A stretch of DNA of 34,486 bases from Candidatus Omnitrophota bacterium (GCA_015231405.1 JADGBR010000037.1:1-34486); one strand, 5' to 3'. Counted from the first letter of the stretch, positions 9,647 to 19,499 are shown. Made by a program: numbers and translations. Notes: generated by a model from the letters alone, not told the origin.

Positions 9647-10450
9647 ATGAATATCACGCAAATAGCTGCAAAAATTGTATTACCGGTTGGAATAGTTGCG
9701 GCTGTTTGTTTTAAAATATCGCCGGCCTCGGCTTTTGATGAGACAATAATGATCCCAAAGATCATTAAAGAGAATAGCGAAATTAAAACAGTCGGAACGA
9801 AAAATGAATCCGGTATACAGTATCGCGGGGAGAAAGTCCCTAATAAAGAACAGATCGATCAACAAAATAATAAATTGGCTCTGGGAGCGGCGAAATTAAA
9901 CACCGGAAAATCTCAATTATTGACCCCGATCGCTGATCTCAAGATATTCATGAATAGGTCTACTGTAGAGGACAATGAATTGAAAAATGAATTAGCGGGA
10001 CTGGATAAGAGATTGTCAGGGGAATTGAAAATTACCGATGTTGAAAAAGCAGCAGATAGGCCATTTGTAGAGGAACTCAACGGTAACAAGAGCCTGCCCA
10101 TTAATAAGGCGAGTGAAATTTCTTATGATAATGATCTCGTTCGGGAGATTGAGTCTTTAAAGAACCTTGGAGAGATTGCCGGTGTCATAGACCCTAAAAA
10201 ACTATGCGCGAGTATCGACGGCGCCAATAGCACAGATATTGCCGCGAAACTTGAACTTAAAAGCGCCATAGCGGTTACGGTAGTTCCCGAAGGCGCGCGC
10301 AACGCTAAAGCTATCGTGATAGATAAGGGTACGATAGAGGAAGTCGTGAACAGGAACGAAATGACAGCTAGCATGGCTCCTGCGGCAAACGGCTCAAATA
10401 TCGAAGAGAACACTGCAATAATTCCGCTAATAGGGAAAATTAAGTCTTAA
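9647..10450 (+). CDS. Secreted protein of unknown function
   Basis: A 267-residue protein I do not recognise. It has an N-terminal export signal (hydrophobic about residues 10-27, probable cleavage after SPASA), then a Lys/Glu/Asn-rich, probably helical or poorly ordered body without cysteine pairs or a known motif. GAAGG lies 10 bases before ATG 9647. The gene and its 150-base upstream region are clearly more AT-rich than groEL or the rib genes, which could mean recent transfer or relaxed selection. A poor -35/-10 pair (TTGCAT 9534, TAAACT 9557, spacing 17) is the only promoter candidate. It lies upstream of the giant gene with its own 160-base leader between, so a shared function is only a guess. 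Confidence 0.6.
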   Translation: MNITQIAAKIVLPVGIVAAVCFKISPASAFDETIMIPKIIKENSEIKTVGTKNESGIQYRGEKVPNKEQIDQQNNKLALGAAKLNTGKSQLLTPIADLKIFMNRSTVEDNELKNELAGLDKRLSGELKITDVEKAADRPFVEELNGNKSLPINKASEISYDNDLVREIESLKNLGEIAGVIDPKKLCASIDGANSTDIAAKLELKSAIAVTVVPEGARNAKAIVIDKGTIEEVVNRNEMTASMAPAANGSNIEENTAIIPLIGKIKS

Positions 10451-10543
10451 ATACCCCGAGTACCTTAACGAAGTAAATAGATCCCTTCCACATAGCGGCA
10501 TTATAGCATCCCCAAGCGTTAAGAGAACAAAAACATATTTATA

Positions 10544-10572
10544 TTGTTTTTTCTGGAGGGGTATGATAGAAT
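10544..10572 (+). promoter_or_regulatory. Candidate promoter of the giant gene
   Basis: TTGTTT (10544-10549), 17-base spacer, TAGAAT (10567-10572). Predicted start near 10579 leaves a leader of about 36 bases to ATG 10615. The -10 is 5/6 and the -35 only 3/6. The rest of 10451-10614 shows no recognisable riboswitch or gene. Confidence 0.3.
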
Positions 10573-10614
10573 AAAATAATAAAAAGTATGAAAATTATAA
10601 TATTTGGAGCGTTG

Positions 10615-13600
10615 ATGTTAGTTAAAAAAGACAGTGCGATAAAGATCATAGCGTGGATACTACTGATCATTTTTACGTTACAGGATCTTTCTCTGTCGCA
10701 AAATGTGACGCAGGATACAGTCTCCAAAATATCCTTACCGGATCAGATAGCGTCAATCAATGAATCTTACCAGTCGGCCTTTAGAGGCGCAAAGACAATT
10801 ATTAACATCCAGGACGCGCATTCTTCTCTTGGCGCGCAGGAATCCATAGTTTCTATTCTTGATTCGTTGGTGTCGAATTATGACCTTGAAATGGTCGCCG
10901 TAGAAGGGTCAAGCGGTTTCATAGACACTTCTATACTAAGGACATTCCCTGATAAAAAGGTCATTAGGGACACAGCTCAATATCTTATGCGCCAGGGAAG
11001 AATGTCCGCGGGAGAGTTCTATTCAGTGATTTCAGATCGGGAAATAGCGGTGTATGGGATAGAAGATACGCCTCTTTATGAGGAGAATGTCTCGGAATTC
11101 CGGCGAGTCCGCGAATTGGAGACGTCCGCAGGACCGTTGATCGATAGAGCGCTGGGGAGGCTTGAGGTATTGGGCGAGAAAATATATTCCACGGAACTTA
11201 GAGCACTGAACGACGATCTCCTCTCGGATCTCAGAGAGGATGTGAATTTCCATGAACGATGGGAACACGCGGTTGTTTTGGCCGGGAAGTGCGGGATCGA
11301 TCCATCCTCATATGATAACCTCGCGAAACTTGTAGGATCTTTGCGCGCTGAAAAAAGCATAGATTTTGAGAACGCGAACAGGGAACGAGACGTGATCATC
11401 GATGATCTTATAGATAAATTGTCCAAAGAGCGGATGGATAAGTTAACACGGAAAATAATTGATTTTAAGGGAGGAAAACTTTCTCCGGGAGAATTTTACC
11501 ATTTTATCGCTGATATGGCCGGGGAAGAGGGAATGGACATCGGGGCGTATAAGAACTTTTCGGGTTATGTGAATTATCTGGCTCTTTACGGGTCCATAGA
11601 CATATTCGCTATGTTCAACGAAGCCAGGCAATTCCAGGACGCCATAAGGGAGAAATTATTCACCAGTGGCGACCAGCGTGAACTATACGAGGTCACCCGC
11701 TTTGTAAGAGCATTAAAAGGTCTTTTTGCGCTGAAGTCCGAGGACCGAGAGACCGAATATGTCGTATCCCAAAGTGAGCGTTACTCCGCCGCATACTTCT
11801 CGGATTTTCAGGGAAAAATGTCGGCAAAGTACTGCGTTGACGACGACGTATCATGTGATCTGTCAAGTGTGTTCCTGGATATACCCGACGTATTAAAATT
11901 TTATGAAACAGCCAAAAAAAGAAATAACGTGATGTTCGCGAACGTAATACGCAGGATGGAAGAATCGGGCCGGTCCGTCGCTGCGCTCGTTACCGGCGGG
12001 TATCATATGAGAGGTTTAGCCGACCTTCTGAAACGGGATCAAACATCATATCTTGTCGTTATGCCGAAATTCGATCCTTCGAGAGGCGAGCGGCCATATG
12101 TTGCTATACTGACAAATAAAAAAGCTCCGTACGAAGGGTTGCTTTCCACAAAACGCTTTTATCTGGCTACAAGCGCATATTTCGAGGGACTTGGATCGAT
12201 CAGGGCTCCGTCGGCTGAAAGCGCCGGGGATGGGTATGAACGGTTACGGCGTGAGTACGGCGAGGCTTTCGCCGGGGCCCTGGCTATGAGCCTGACCGCT
12301 AGAGATGATCCTCAAGCGGCTGCCGCTGAACTGGTAAAGCGGTTAGCCAGACATCAAGAAAAAGTCAAAGAAGAATGTGTCGTTCTATTCAGGAGATGGC
12401 TGGCCGGGTATAAAGCGTTCTACGATAGTTTTACACAGAGCGCGACAAAACCTAAGGATTTTGAGCCCCTCGCGCCGGACGATCTTAAAGGCTTTTTGAT
12501 AACGATAGCCAGAAGCGTGGGTATTGAGTTGAACGAGATCACGGTGAAATTAAGCGCGATCGAAGAATGCCTGGAGATAGTTAACAGTGATGAAAAAGAG
12601 TTGTATCTCGAGTCGATGAGGCGCCGATCTATGCTTGGTTTGTCAGAAGGATCCGGGCCTGTCGAAGGATATGATGACGAAGCCTATGAAAGAGCAGTTT
12701 CCGGGCTGGAAGGGGATATTATCAAAGCCCCGTTAAGGATGGCGGATTCAGCGGATACGATAGTCGACGAGCATGTGCTTACTGCTGTCGGGGAAAAGAG
12801 GCAAAAGGGAAAAATAATGGTCGTCGGATTGGACGGCATGTCCGGAGCCATAAAATCCACTACAGCCAGAGCAATGGTAAAACGCATCGAGCTTTCGGGA
12901 CACAAAGCCGTGCGTATCAGCCGTGACTGGTTCATCCGTTCCAGGCAGGAAAGATATACCTCTCAGGATAAAGAGCTGGCCGATGAACCGTATAGCCTCA
13001 GCGACGACGAGATCTCGCTCAGGCACGATAAATTCGAGCGGGAGGTGCTGTCGAAGATAGCCGAGTTCAACACCGGGTCGGAAGAAACCCTTACGCTTGA
13101 TCTAAGGGACCTTTATGACAACGCTACGGGTGAACTCATCTATTCGGAAAAGATAACAATAGACCGTGATACGGTCGTGATAATAGAAGGGAATTATCTT
13201 TTTACCGAACGTTACGCGAATAACTACGACCTAAGGGTCCTTATGCTGGCAAAGCCTTCAGTCGCCCTTAGCCGGCGTCTCCCAAGGGATACGCATCCCG
13301 ATAAGGAAAGGATCAAACGGATATTCTGGAAGATACATACGCCATCGATGCTGGATTACCTGAATAACGCCATGTCCGGAGCCGATATTGTGGTGGTCAC
13401 CGATGATTGGAGAGAAGGGAGGACATCACGTCCGGGGTCGGGCACAAAGTCGTTCCCGGGCGGCGGGGCCATGGTTCCGGGAGAGCCGAAAAACACTCTT
13501 AAGGCTAAGCCCCCGCGGGGTCAGGTGTCTACCGGTTTCTTTATCCCGGGGCCCGAACACGCGAGGACCGTGGATCTCACCACCTACCGTTCCGAAAATG

Positions 13601-16600
13601 ATGGCCGCCCCGAAATATCCAAATATACGGAATTTGTCGGTCCTGTATATTCGGATGTCGGTGAATACCTGGATGAATGCGGGATCACCCCGGACGACGC
13701 CCGTGATATATTTGACGCTCCGAAGCAGCGGATAGTACTTGGGATACCCTCGTACCGGAATACCGGTGATATGCAAGGAAGGAAAGCGTTCCTTGAACGT
13801 GTGGCGGGAGAGCTCAAGGCTGTCATGGAACGCGCTCCAGCTAACGAGAAACGCGAGGCCGAGCTGGTGATAAATGTTAACGGCCTGGAACAGGAAAATT
13901 ACCTTAAAACAATTCTTGAAATACAGCGTGAAATATCCGGAAAAGGGGTGTCCGTGACGGTCCTTCATACCCCGCTCGGAGGTTGGGCTCCCGGAGAAAG
14001 TATCTTGAGCAAAATAGCGGCTACTAACCCGATAATAGAGTACGCCAGGAGAACAGGCGCGAGCATAGTAGGAGTGGTAGACGACGATCTTATCTTTTCT
14101 GAAGACATGGTGCGTATGAACGTGGAGTTGCTGATATCCAAAGCGCGCGATCTGGTATCTCCGGTGATGGTCGGCCCTGTCAGGCGAGCTTTCAGGCGAA
14201 GTGATACCTTCTGGTCTCGGATAGCCCCGCGTCAGCCGCAGATGGATAATTGGGGGGCCGCGTGGTTCGCTTTTACATGCTCGATCCCGCCGCTTCCGGC
14301 CCTTCCGGTAAGCGAGGAATACTACAAAATGTATTTCATGGACGCTAAAGCCGTGAAAGGCCGGGAGAACTGGAGGTTATTTCATTCAGATGCAAGCGTT
14401 TATTATACTTCCTACGAACAAAGTCCTAAGGGAGCGATACGTCAGCAATACCGGTTCAAGCGGGGAGACCTATGGGTTAATTCCGTCATGGGAGAAGGCA
14501 AACGCGGACTTCGAAGCGCGAATTTCGGGATCGGCATGGTGTCGGAATACGCGGGAAGTATATTCACCGGTCTTCATATTGGCAATCTTTGGGAGAAGAT
14601 GTGGCTTTTGAGGAATACATTCGTGTCATTCTTGCTCAAGCTGGCGGTTAATCATGCGGTTCTGGGGGAAGTGTGGTTAAGGAAGATCACCGCGAACCCC
14701 CTTCATTCGGTCAAGTGGCGAAAATCTGTAGCGCCGGCTTCGAAACTGGGCCTGGGAAGCGCCAAGGAGAAGGGATACGTTGTCAGGACCGTTGTTCCGG
14801 AATGGTTTATCGGATATCTCGATGAGATCATCGTTCACTTTGAGAAAAGGGCGCTTAAGGATAAACGGTACAGATCAGCGCGAAACGCCATTTTAATGAC
14901 GAGACGAGACATGATAGAAAAACCGGAGGAGTTCGATCTTCGTTCGCTGGGCGCGTCGGGCGACAGCGCCGCCGAGCGCGCAAAAACTCTGATCCAAATG
15001 GTCATGGACTATCCCGGGAAGTTGAGATCGGTCTCAGGTCTTAGCGTTGATATGCCGCCTATAGATCTGGATTTTATGGGAAAAAAGGTCCGTGAGACCG
15101 CGAAGGGATATCTGTCGGCTATAACGGTCAATGATAGGAACGGTGATGCCTGTTCCGTAAGAGGAACAGAAAATACCGATGAATATGAGATGATCGGCCG
15201 GGACGGTCGAATAGCCGGGGTTTTTAAATTTATTTCAGCGATCGATACGGTTGACGGACGCGAGCGCTTAAACTGGAAAATGTTCATAGACTGGCTCGAT
15301 GTTGTCAGGGTAGATCCCCGGGAGGTGAACTCCGCGCTCTTGGATCTCAGAGGAATAGTCCCGGAAGGGGTGGAGTTGGAGTTGTCGTTCGAAGATCTGG
15401 GTAGTAAGGTCAGGTCTTTATCCGAAATACTCTTCAACCTGAGAGGCAAGGTCCCGGACGAGCGACTTCTGGATGTAGATAAAGCGGTTTATGCGGTGAA
15501 CGGTGAGGTTATTGTCACTCTTTCGAGAAATGGACAACTTAACGCTTATGACCGTTTTACTGGGAGCCAGGTGGCCGTTCCCCTGAAAGTGTATGGCGGT
15601 GTAACGGAACTTTCCGTGTCAGAAAGCGGGAGGTTTATATTTGCGGTGACGTCACCGACACGTGAAAGAGCCAAACTGCTTTATGCTCCGGGTGTCGTGG
15701 GCGAGGTAAGTGTCTGGGATTTTATGAGAGGACGAAGTAATACACTCACATATGACGGTGAAGCCGTCGATGCGGGGGCAGAGATCCTGAAGACAAAGGC
15801 TGCATTAGTCGGGATTTTCAGGGATTGGGATAAGACCGCTCTAGTGGACAGGAATTTATTGAAATTATCTCCCTCGACTTATGAGAACGATCTGGAGTGG
15901 ATAGAGAGATATCATTCACCGTGGGGTGTCTCGCCGGGCGGCGGATACGCCGATATTTTTGATCTGGATGGGCCCGCTCCTTTATCGAATGCCATACGGG
16001 ATTACGAAGGAGTTTCTGTTGTAGGGAATTCAAAGACGATAATATCGGTGACAGCCTCTCCTGGAGCAAGGGGCCTTAAGGAATTAGTGGACCGCGCGTT
16101 GGAATTATGCGCGAACTTCGTTCCGGAAAGAGCATCCAGGGCCAATTTGCACGTGCTTCCGCGGGTCCGGGGGAATATCAAGAAAGATATCCTTTCGTCG
16201 GGAGAAGTCCACATAAGGATAGACCGGAATTTCCTGGAAAGGCTTATCCGGAATAAAAAAGACCATCCTGACGCGGTCGAGCGGATATTCGCGGAAAGAT
16301 TGGGACACGAACTGTCGCATGACGACAGCGTAGGTTCTGACCGCGAGGAGGCTTTTGAAGAGAGGAATGTGATACTCGGTTTCGACCTGCCGTTCTATAG
16401 AGCTCTATGCGCCCGAGGGGAGCTCAAAGATAAAGTGGACCATTTCTTTGATAGGACCGGAGTTAGTTTCGGCGGGCGAAATTACTTCAAATGCCTTCTG
16501 GACAGGATAAAAGATATGCCCCTGGACGAGGCGCGCCACGAGGTCGAGATGGTGGTGGACCATTTGTACGGGTTCGGCTATAAGTTCGTGCGTAAGGGCA

Positions 16601-19476
16601 GTTCCGGAGCGAGGACACAACCCGGGCGCCAAAGCTTCACCGAACATGCCGTGGTGTCGAAATCATTCCCGGCCGATGACTTGGCTTCACGTGATGGCCG
16701 TGAGGTCTACGCTTTCGATTTTGACAAAACCCTGGTAGGGTCTACGAGGCCGATAACCAAAACCATGGCGAGAAAGGTAGCGCGGCTTATATTCGAGAGA
16801 AACGCAAAGGTCGCTATAGTGACCGGAAAAAGTTTAGGCGAGCAGGGAGCTTTGCTTAAGGAGATCGAACGGGTAAGGGCCGCGGGAGAAGATATAGAGG
16901 CTTCTGAGATACAAGAAGCCCTCGATAGAGGGCTCGGGGTGCTTGAGTTCTCGGCGGAAAGGATAATAAGGGAACTCTCCTCGATCGCCTCGAGAGATAT
17001 GTCCAAAGAAGACCTCAGCCGTTCTTTGGTCCTATACCCATCAAAATCTTCCGAGAAATACGTTTATGTTGACGGTCAATTAGAGCGGAGATTCGGCAGT
17101 TACATAGACTATTCGCGCAAGGAAGGGATCATCGATGTTTTGGACGGACTTTTACCGGGTATCAGGAACAGGATGTTCGATTCGAGAGACATGCCTCTGG
17201 CGAAACTGGCGACTATCGGGGAGGAACAATGCCGTAATATGGACGTAGGGTATATTTTCGGCAATGAACAGGGCATAACAAAAATATACCTTGGGCTGTG
17301 GGGTATGAAGAAAAGGATGGAACTTCCCGGCAAAAGGGATGAGCTTTGCGCAAGGTTGGCTCAAAAATTCGCGGCGATAGGGCTTGGAGATGTTTGTGTC
17401 GAGATCGGAGGCGGCACCTCGGTGGACATAACTAAACGGGGTAAGACGAACGCCATTGAGGACCTGATAGCCGAGGGGCATCGAGAGATCCGCTATTTCG
17501 GCGATGAGCCGGACGGTAATGACAAGGTGATAGCGCAAATGGCACTGACATGCCCATGGCTGGAGTTCAACGATGTTTCTTCCGGGAAAGAGAGCCAAAC
17601 CGAGCGGAAGCTGGACGATATACTGGAGAGTGTCGATATCGCCGAAAGCGCCGCGCGTTGGGCAGTACCGGGATATGACGATGCGGCGTATGAAGATATT
17701 GTTAAGGGCTTGAATGGGAAAAAGATCGAAGGAATTGTGACAGATCGATCTATCCGCTCTGTCATAGTGAATGAGCATATTATCCCGTCCGCCGAGGCAA
17801 AAAAAGGCGACGGGAAGGTATTAGTTGTAGGGATAGACGGTTCATCAGGCGCTACGAAAACAACTACTTCCAGAAAAATGGTGGAGGAGCTGACGATTGG
17901 CGGCAGGAAAGCCGTCAGGATCAGCAAAGACTGGTTTGTCCGTCCAAGGTCCGAAAGGTATGCCGCTCAGGATAGAGAGATCGGACATAACGGGTTCAGT
18001 TTGCGAAACGAAGAGACGTCTTTCCCTTCGGGGATATTCGAAAAAGAAGTTCTCGATAAGATAGATGAATTCAATAAAGGGACAGATGAGAGTTTGACCC
18101 TGGAATTGAAAGGGCTTTACGATAAGGACGGGCTCAGCACGCATTCCGAAACCATCAGGATCGATAGGAACACCGTAGTTATAATTGACGGGAATTATCT
18201 GTTCACGGATAAGATCGCGCATTTTTTCGATCTGAAAGTGCTTATGGTCGTTAAACCTTCAATAGGGCTAGCTAGGAGGATACCCCGTGATCAACAACCT
18301 TACAAAGGGAGAATAGCCAGGGTGTTTTGGAAGTTACATTCACCTTCTATGATCGATTATCTGAGGAACAGGATGACCGGTGCGGATATTATCGTGTCGA
18401 CCGATTCCTGGGGAAAAAGTCTTTCCCCGGTGACTGAGCTCCCGTTATCCACTCCTCCGGACTTTCTTTTAGCTATACCAAGCGAGGGGCATAGCGAAAC
18501 GGAATTGGCCGGGGCGGTAGAGGCGATAAAGCGCATTGCCGGTAGCAGGATAGAGGTGAAATTGCTCGAGGGCGCCCCTGCCGAAGCGGACATTAACGGT
18601 CTTATGCTTATCGCCGAGAAGAAGGGTATCCCTTTTGTCCGTATTCTCGACTGTGAAAAGCTGGATGATGACATGATCGTTGCCTTTATCTCAGAGATCC
18701 TCAAAATGTCTGACCTTGACAGGGAAGAATTGGCGGGGATACTTCGGTTCTTGAAGGCCTCCATTGAAAGGATCGAGAAGGTGGATATCGACGGCATGAT
18801 CCTTGCCTGGCAGGCGAGGACCTTTAGGCGTGATCCCAGCGTTCTTTACAGGTACAGCGGCGAAACAAAGAGAGCGTTCTCCGGGAGAACGCCGATGGTC
18901 TCGGCCGCGACACAGGGCGTTGTCGAGAGCGGGTTGTCCTGGGGGGCGAGGATACAGGAAAGATGGAATAAAATGGGCGTCACATCACGCGATCTTGATC
19001 CGGTACAAGAGACCCTGATCGTTACCGACCCGCTAATGACCGTGGATGGTATTAAAAGCTATCTCGCTTCACGCGGCCTCGCGGTGTATATTGACCCGAA
19101 GAACGTGATCTTCGCTAATACGATGGGAACAACGGACCTAAAGCAGATCGAAACGAAAATAGCTTCTATTAGCGGGGTAGATCCAGTGAATATAGGGATA
19201 TGCGCCAAAGAAGGCGAACTTGAGGCTGACGGCCGGCAGGGTTCAATATTTTTACAGCTTCAAAAAGATCCGGGGACGGACCGATTCATAAATATTAACA
19301 TGTATGAAGTGCTTTTCGACCTTTTGTGCGATGCCGACGCCCTCAGGTCTATCCCCGGACTTGAAAGAACCGGTAATAAGGTTTTCAGATATCTTCCTCC
19401 GACTATCCCAGGTTATTATCTTGATGAAGTGAAAAATTATGAACGCACCGCAGAAATTATCCTAAAAGCGGCGTAA
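10615..19476 (+). CDS. Giant multidomain membrane-anchored protein
   Basis: One uninterrupted frame of about 2,953 residues (numbering from ATG 10615; GGAG at 10606 favours it over ATG 10588). Order: hydrophobic anchor about 8-27; Tiki/TraB/EreA-like region about 55-520 (QDAHSSLGAQ, VAVEG, VTGGYHMRG); uridine-kinase-like domain 1 about 686-937 (GMSGAIKST, SRDWF, VVIIEGNYLF); GT2-like domain about 1035-1300 with DDD at 1156-1158; a WD-like beta segment about 1624-1703; an HELSH metalloprotease-like motif at 1898-1902; a HAD phosphatase domain about 2030-2320 (DFDKTL, IVTGKS, GDEPDGNDK), closest in style to phosphomannomutase-type HADs; kinase-like domain 2 about 2353-2602; and an unrecognised C-terminus. 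Individual catalytic activities are inferred from motifs only. It could modify surface glycans at the membrane, or some domains may be inactive. Very large proteins are known in Omnitrophota. Confidence 0.75.
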   Translation: MLVKKDSAIKIIAWILLIIFTLQDLSLSQNVTQDTVSKISLPDQIASINESYQSAFRGAKTIINIQDAHSSLGAQESIVSILDSLVSNYDLEMVAVEGSSGFIDTSILRTFPDKKVIRDTAQYLMRQGRMSAGEFYSVISDREIAVYGIEDTPLYEENVSEFRRVRELETSAGPLIDRALGRLEVLGEKIYSTELRALNDDLLSDLREDVNFHERWEHAVVLAGKCGIDPSSYDNLAKLVGSLRAEKSIDFENANRERDVIIDDLIDKLSKERMDKLTRKIIDFKGGKLSPGEFYHFIADMAGEEGMDIGAYKNFSGYVNYLALYGSIDIFAMFNEARQFQDAIREKLFTSGDQRELYEVTRFVRALKGLFALKSEDRETEYVVSQSERYSAAYFSDFQGKMSAKYCVDDDVSCDLSSVFLDIPDVLKFYETAKKRNNVMFANVIRRMEESGRSVAALVTGGYHMRGLADLLKRDQTSYLVVMPKFDPSRGERPYVAILTNKKAPYEGLLSTKRFYLATSAYFEGLGSIRAPSAESAGDGYERLRREYGEAFAGALAMSLTARDDPQAAAAELVKRLARHQEKVKEECVVLFRRWLAGYKAFYDSFTQSATKPKDFEPLAPDDLKGFLITIARSVGIELNEITVKLSAIEECLEIVNSDEKELYLESMRRRSMLGLSEGSGPVEGYDDEAYERAVSGLEGDIIKAPLRMADSADTIVDEHVLTAVGEKRQKGKIMVVGLDGMSGAIKSTTARAMVKRIELSGHKAVRISRDWFIRSRQERYTSQDKELADEPYSLSDDEISLRHDKFEREVLSKIAEFNTGSEETLTLDLRDLYDNATGELIYSEKITIDRDTVVIIEGNYLFTERYANNYDLRVLMLAKPSVALSRRLPRDTHPDKERIKRIFWKIHTPSMLDYLNNAMSGADIVVVTDDWREGRTSRPGSGTKSFPGGGAMVPGEPKNTLKAKPPRGQVSTGFFIPGPEHARTVDLTTYRSENDGRPEISKYTEFVGPVYSDVGEYLDECGITPDDARDIFDAPKQRIVLGIPSYRNTGDMQGRKAFLERVAGELKAVMERAPANEKREAELVINVNGLEQENYLKTILEIQREISGKGVSVTVLHTPLGGWAPGESILSKIAATNPIIEYARRTGASIVGVVDDDLIFSEDMVRMNVELLISKARDLVSPVMVGPVRRAFRRSDTFWSRIAPRQPQMDNWGAAWFAFTCSIPPLPALPVSEEYYKMYFMDAKAVKGRENWRLFHSDASVYYTSYEQSPKGAIRQQYRFKRGDLWVNSVMGEGKRGLRSANFGIGMVSEYAGSIFTGLHIGNLWEKMWLLRNTFVSFLLKLAVNHAVLGEVWLRKITANPLHSVKWRKSVAPASKLGLGSAKEKGYVVRTVVPEWFIGYLDEIIVHFEKRALKDKRYRSARNAILMTRRDMIEKPEEFDLRSLGASGDSAAERAKTLIQMVMDYPGKLRSVSGLSVDMPPIDLDFMGKKVRETAKGYLSAITVNDRNGDACSVRGTENTDEYEMIGRDGRIAGVFKFISAIDTVDGRERLNWKMFIDWLDVVRVDPREVNSALLDLRGIVPEGVELELSFEDLGSKVRSLSEILFNLRGKVPDERLLDVDKAVYAVNGEVIVTLSRNGQLNAYDRFTGSQVAVPLKVYGGVTELSVSESGRFIFAVTSPTRERAKLLYAPGVVGEVSVWDFMRGRSNTLTYDGEAVDAGAEILKTKAALVGIFRDWDKTALVDRNLLKLSPSTYENDLEWIERYHSPWGVSPGGGYADIFDLDGPAPLSNAIRDYEGVSVVGNSKTIISVTASPGARGLKELVDRALELCANFVPERASRANLHVLPRVRGNIKKDILSSGEVHIRIDRNFLERLIRNKKDHPDAVERIFAERLGHELSHDDSVGSDREEAFEERNVILGFDLPFYRALCARGELKDKVDHFFDRTGVSFGGRNYFKCLLDRIKDMPLDEARHEVEMVVDHLYGFGYKFVRKGSSGARTQPGRQSFTEHAVVSKSFPADDLASRDGREVYAFDFDKTLVGSTRPITKTMARKVARLIFERNAKVAIVTGKSLGEQGALLKEIERVRAAGEDIEASEIQEALDRGLGVLEFSAERIIRELSSIASRDMSKEDLSRSLVLYPSKSSEKYVYVDGQLERRFGSYIDYSRKEGIIDVLDGLLPGIRNRMFDSRDMPLAKLATIGEEQCRNMDVGYIFGNEQGITKIYLGLWGMKKRMELPGKRDELCARLAQKFAAIGLGDVCVEIGGGTSVDITKRGKTNAIEDLIAEGHREIRYFGDEPDGNDKVIAQMALTCPWLEFNDVSSGKESQTERKLDDILESVDIAESAARWAVPGYDDAAYEDIVKGLNGKKIEGIVTDRSIRSVIVNEHIIPSAEAKKGDGKVLVVGIDGSSGATKTTTSRKMVEELTIGGRKAVRISKDWFVRPRSERYAAQDREIGHNGFSLRNEETSFPSGIFEKEVLDKIDEFNKGTDESLTLELKGLYDKDGLSTHSETIRIDRNTVVIIDGNYLFTDKIAHFFDLKVLMVVKPSIGLARRIPRDQQPYKGRIARVFWKLHSPSMIDYLRNRMTGADIIVSTDSWGKSLSPVTELPLSTPPDFLLAIPSEGHSETELAGAVEAIKRIAGSRIEVKLLEGAPAEADINGLMLIAEKKGIPFVRILDCEKLDDDMIVAFISEILKMSDLDREELAGILRFLKASIERIEKVDIDGMILAWQARTFRRDPSVLYRYSGETKRAFSGRTPMVSAATQGVVESGLSWGARIQERWNKMGVTSRDLDPVQETLIVTDPLMTVDGIKSYLASRGLAVYIDPKNVIFANTMGTTDLKQIETKIASISGVDPVNIGICAKEGELEADGRQGSIFLQLQKDPGTDRFININMYEVLFDLLCDADALRSIPGLERTGNKVFRYLPPTIPGYYLDEVKNYERTAEIILKAA

Positions 19477-19499
19477 GAACCGGTTTCAGGGCTAATGCC

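Noticed and set aside
10451-10614. A riboswitch in the leader of the giant gene.
   Set aside because: I could not match any known aptamer core; only a possible promoter and ribosome site are visible.
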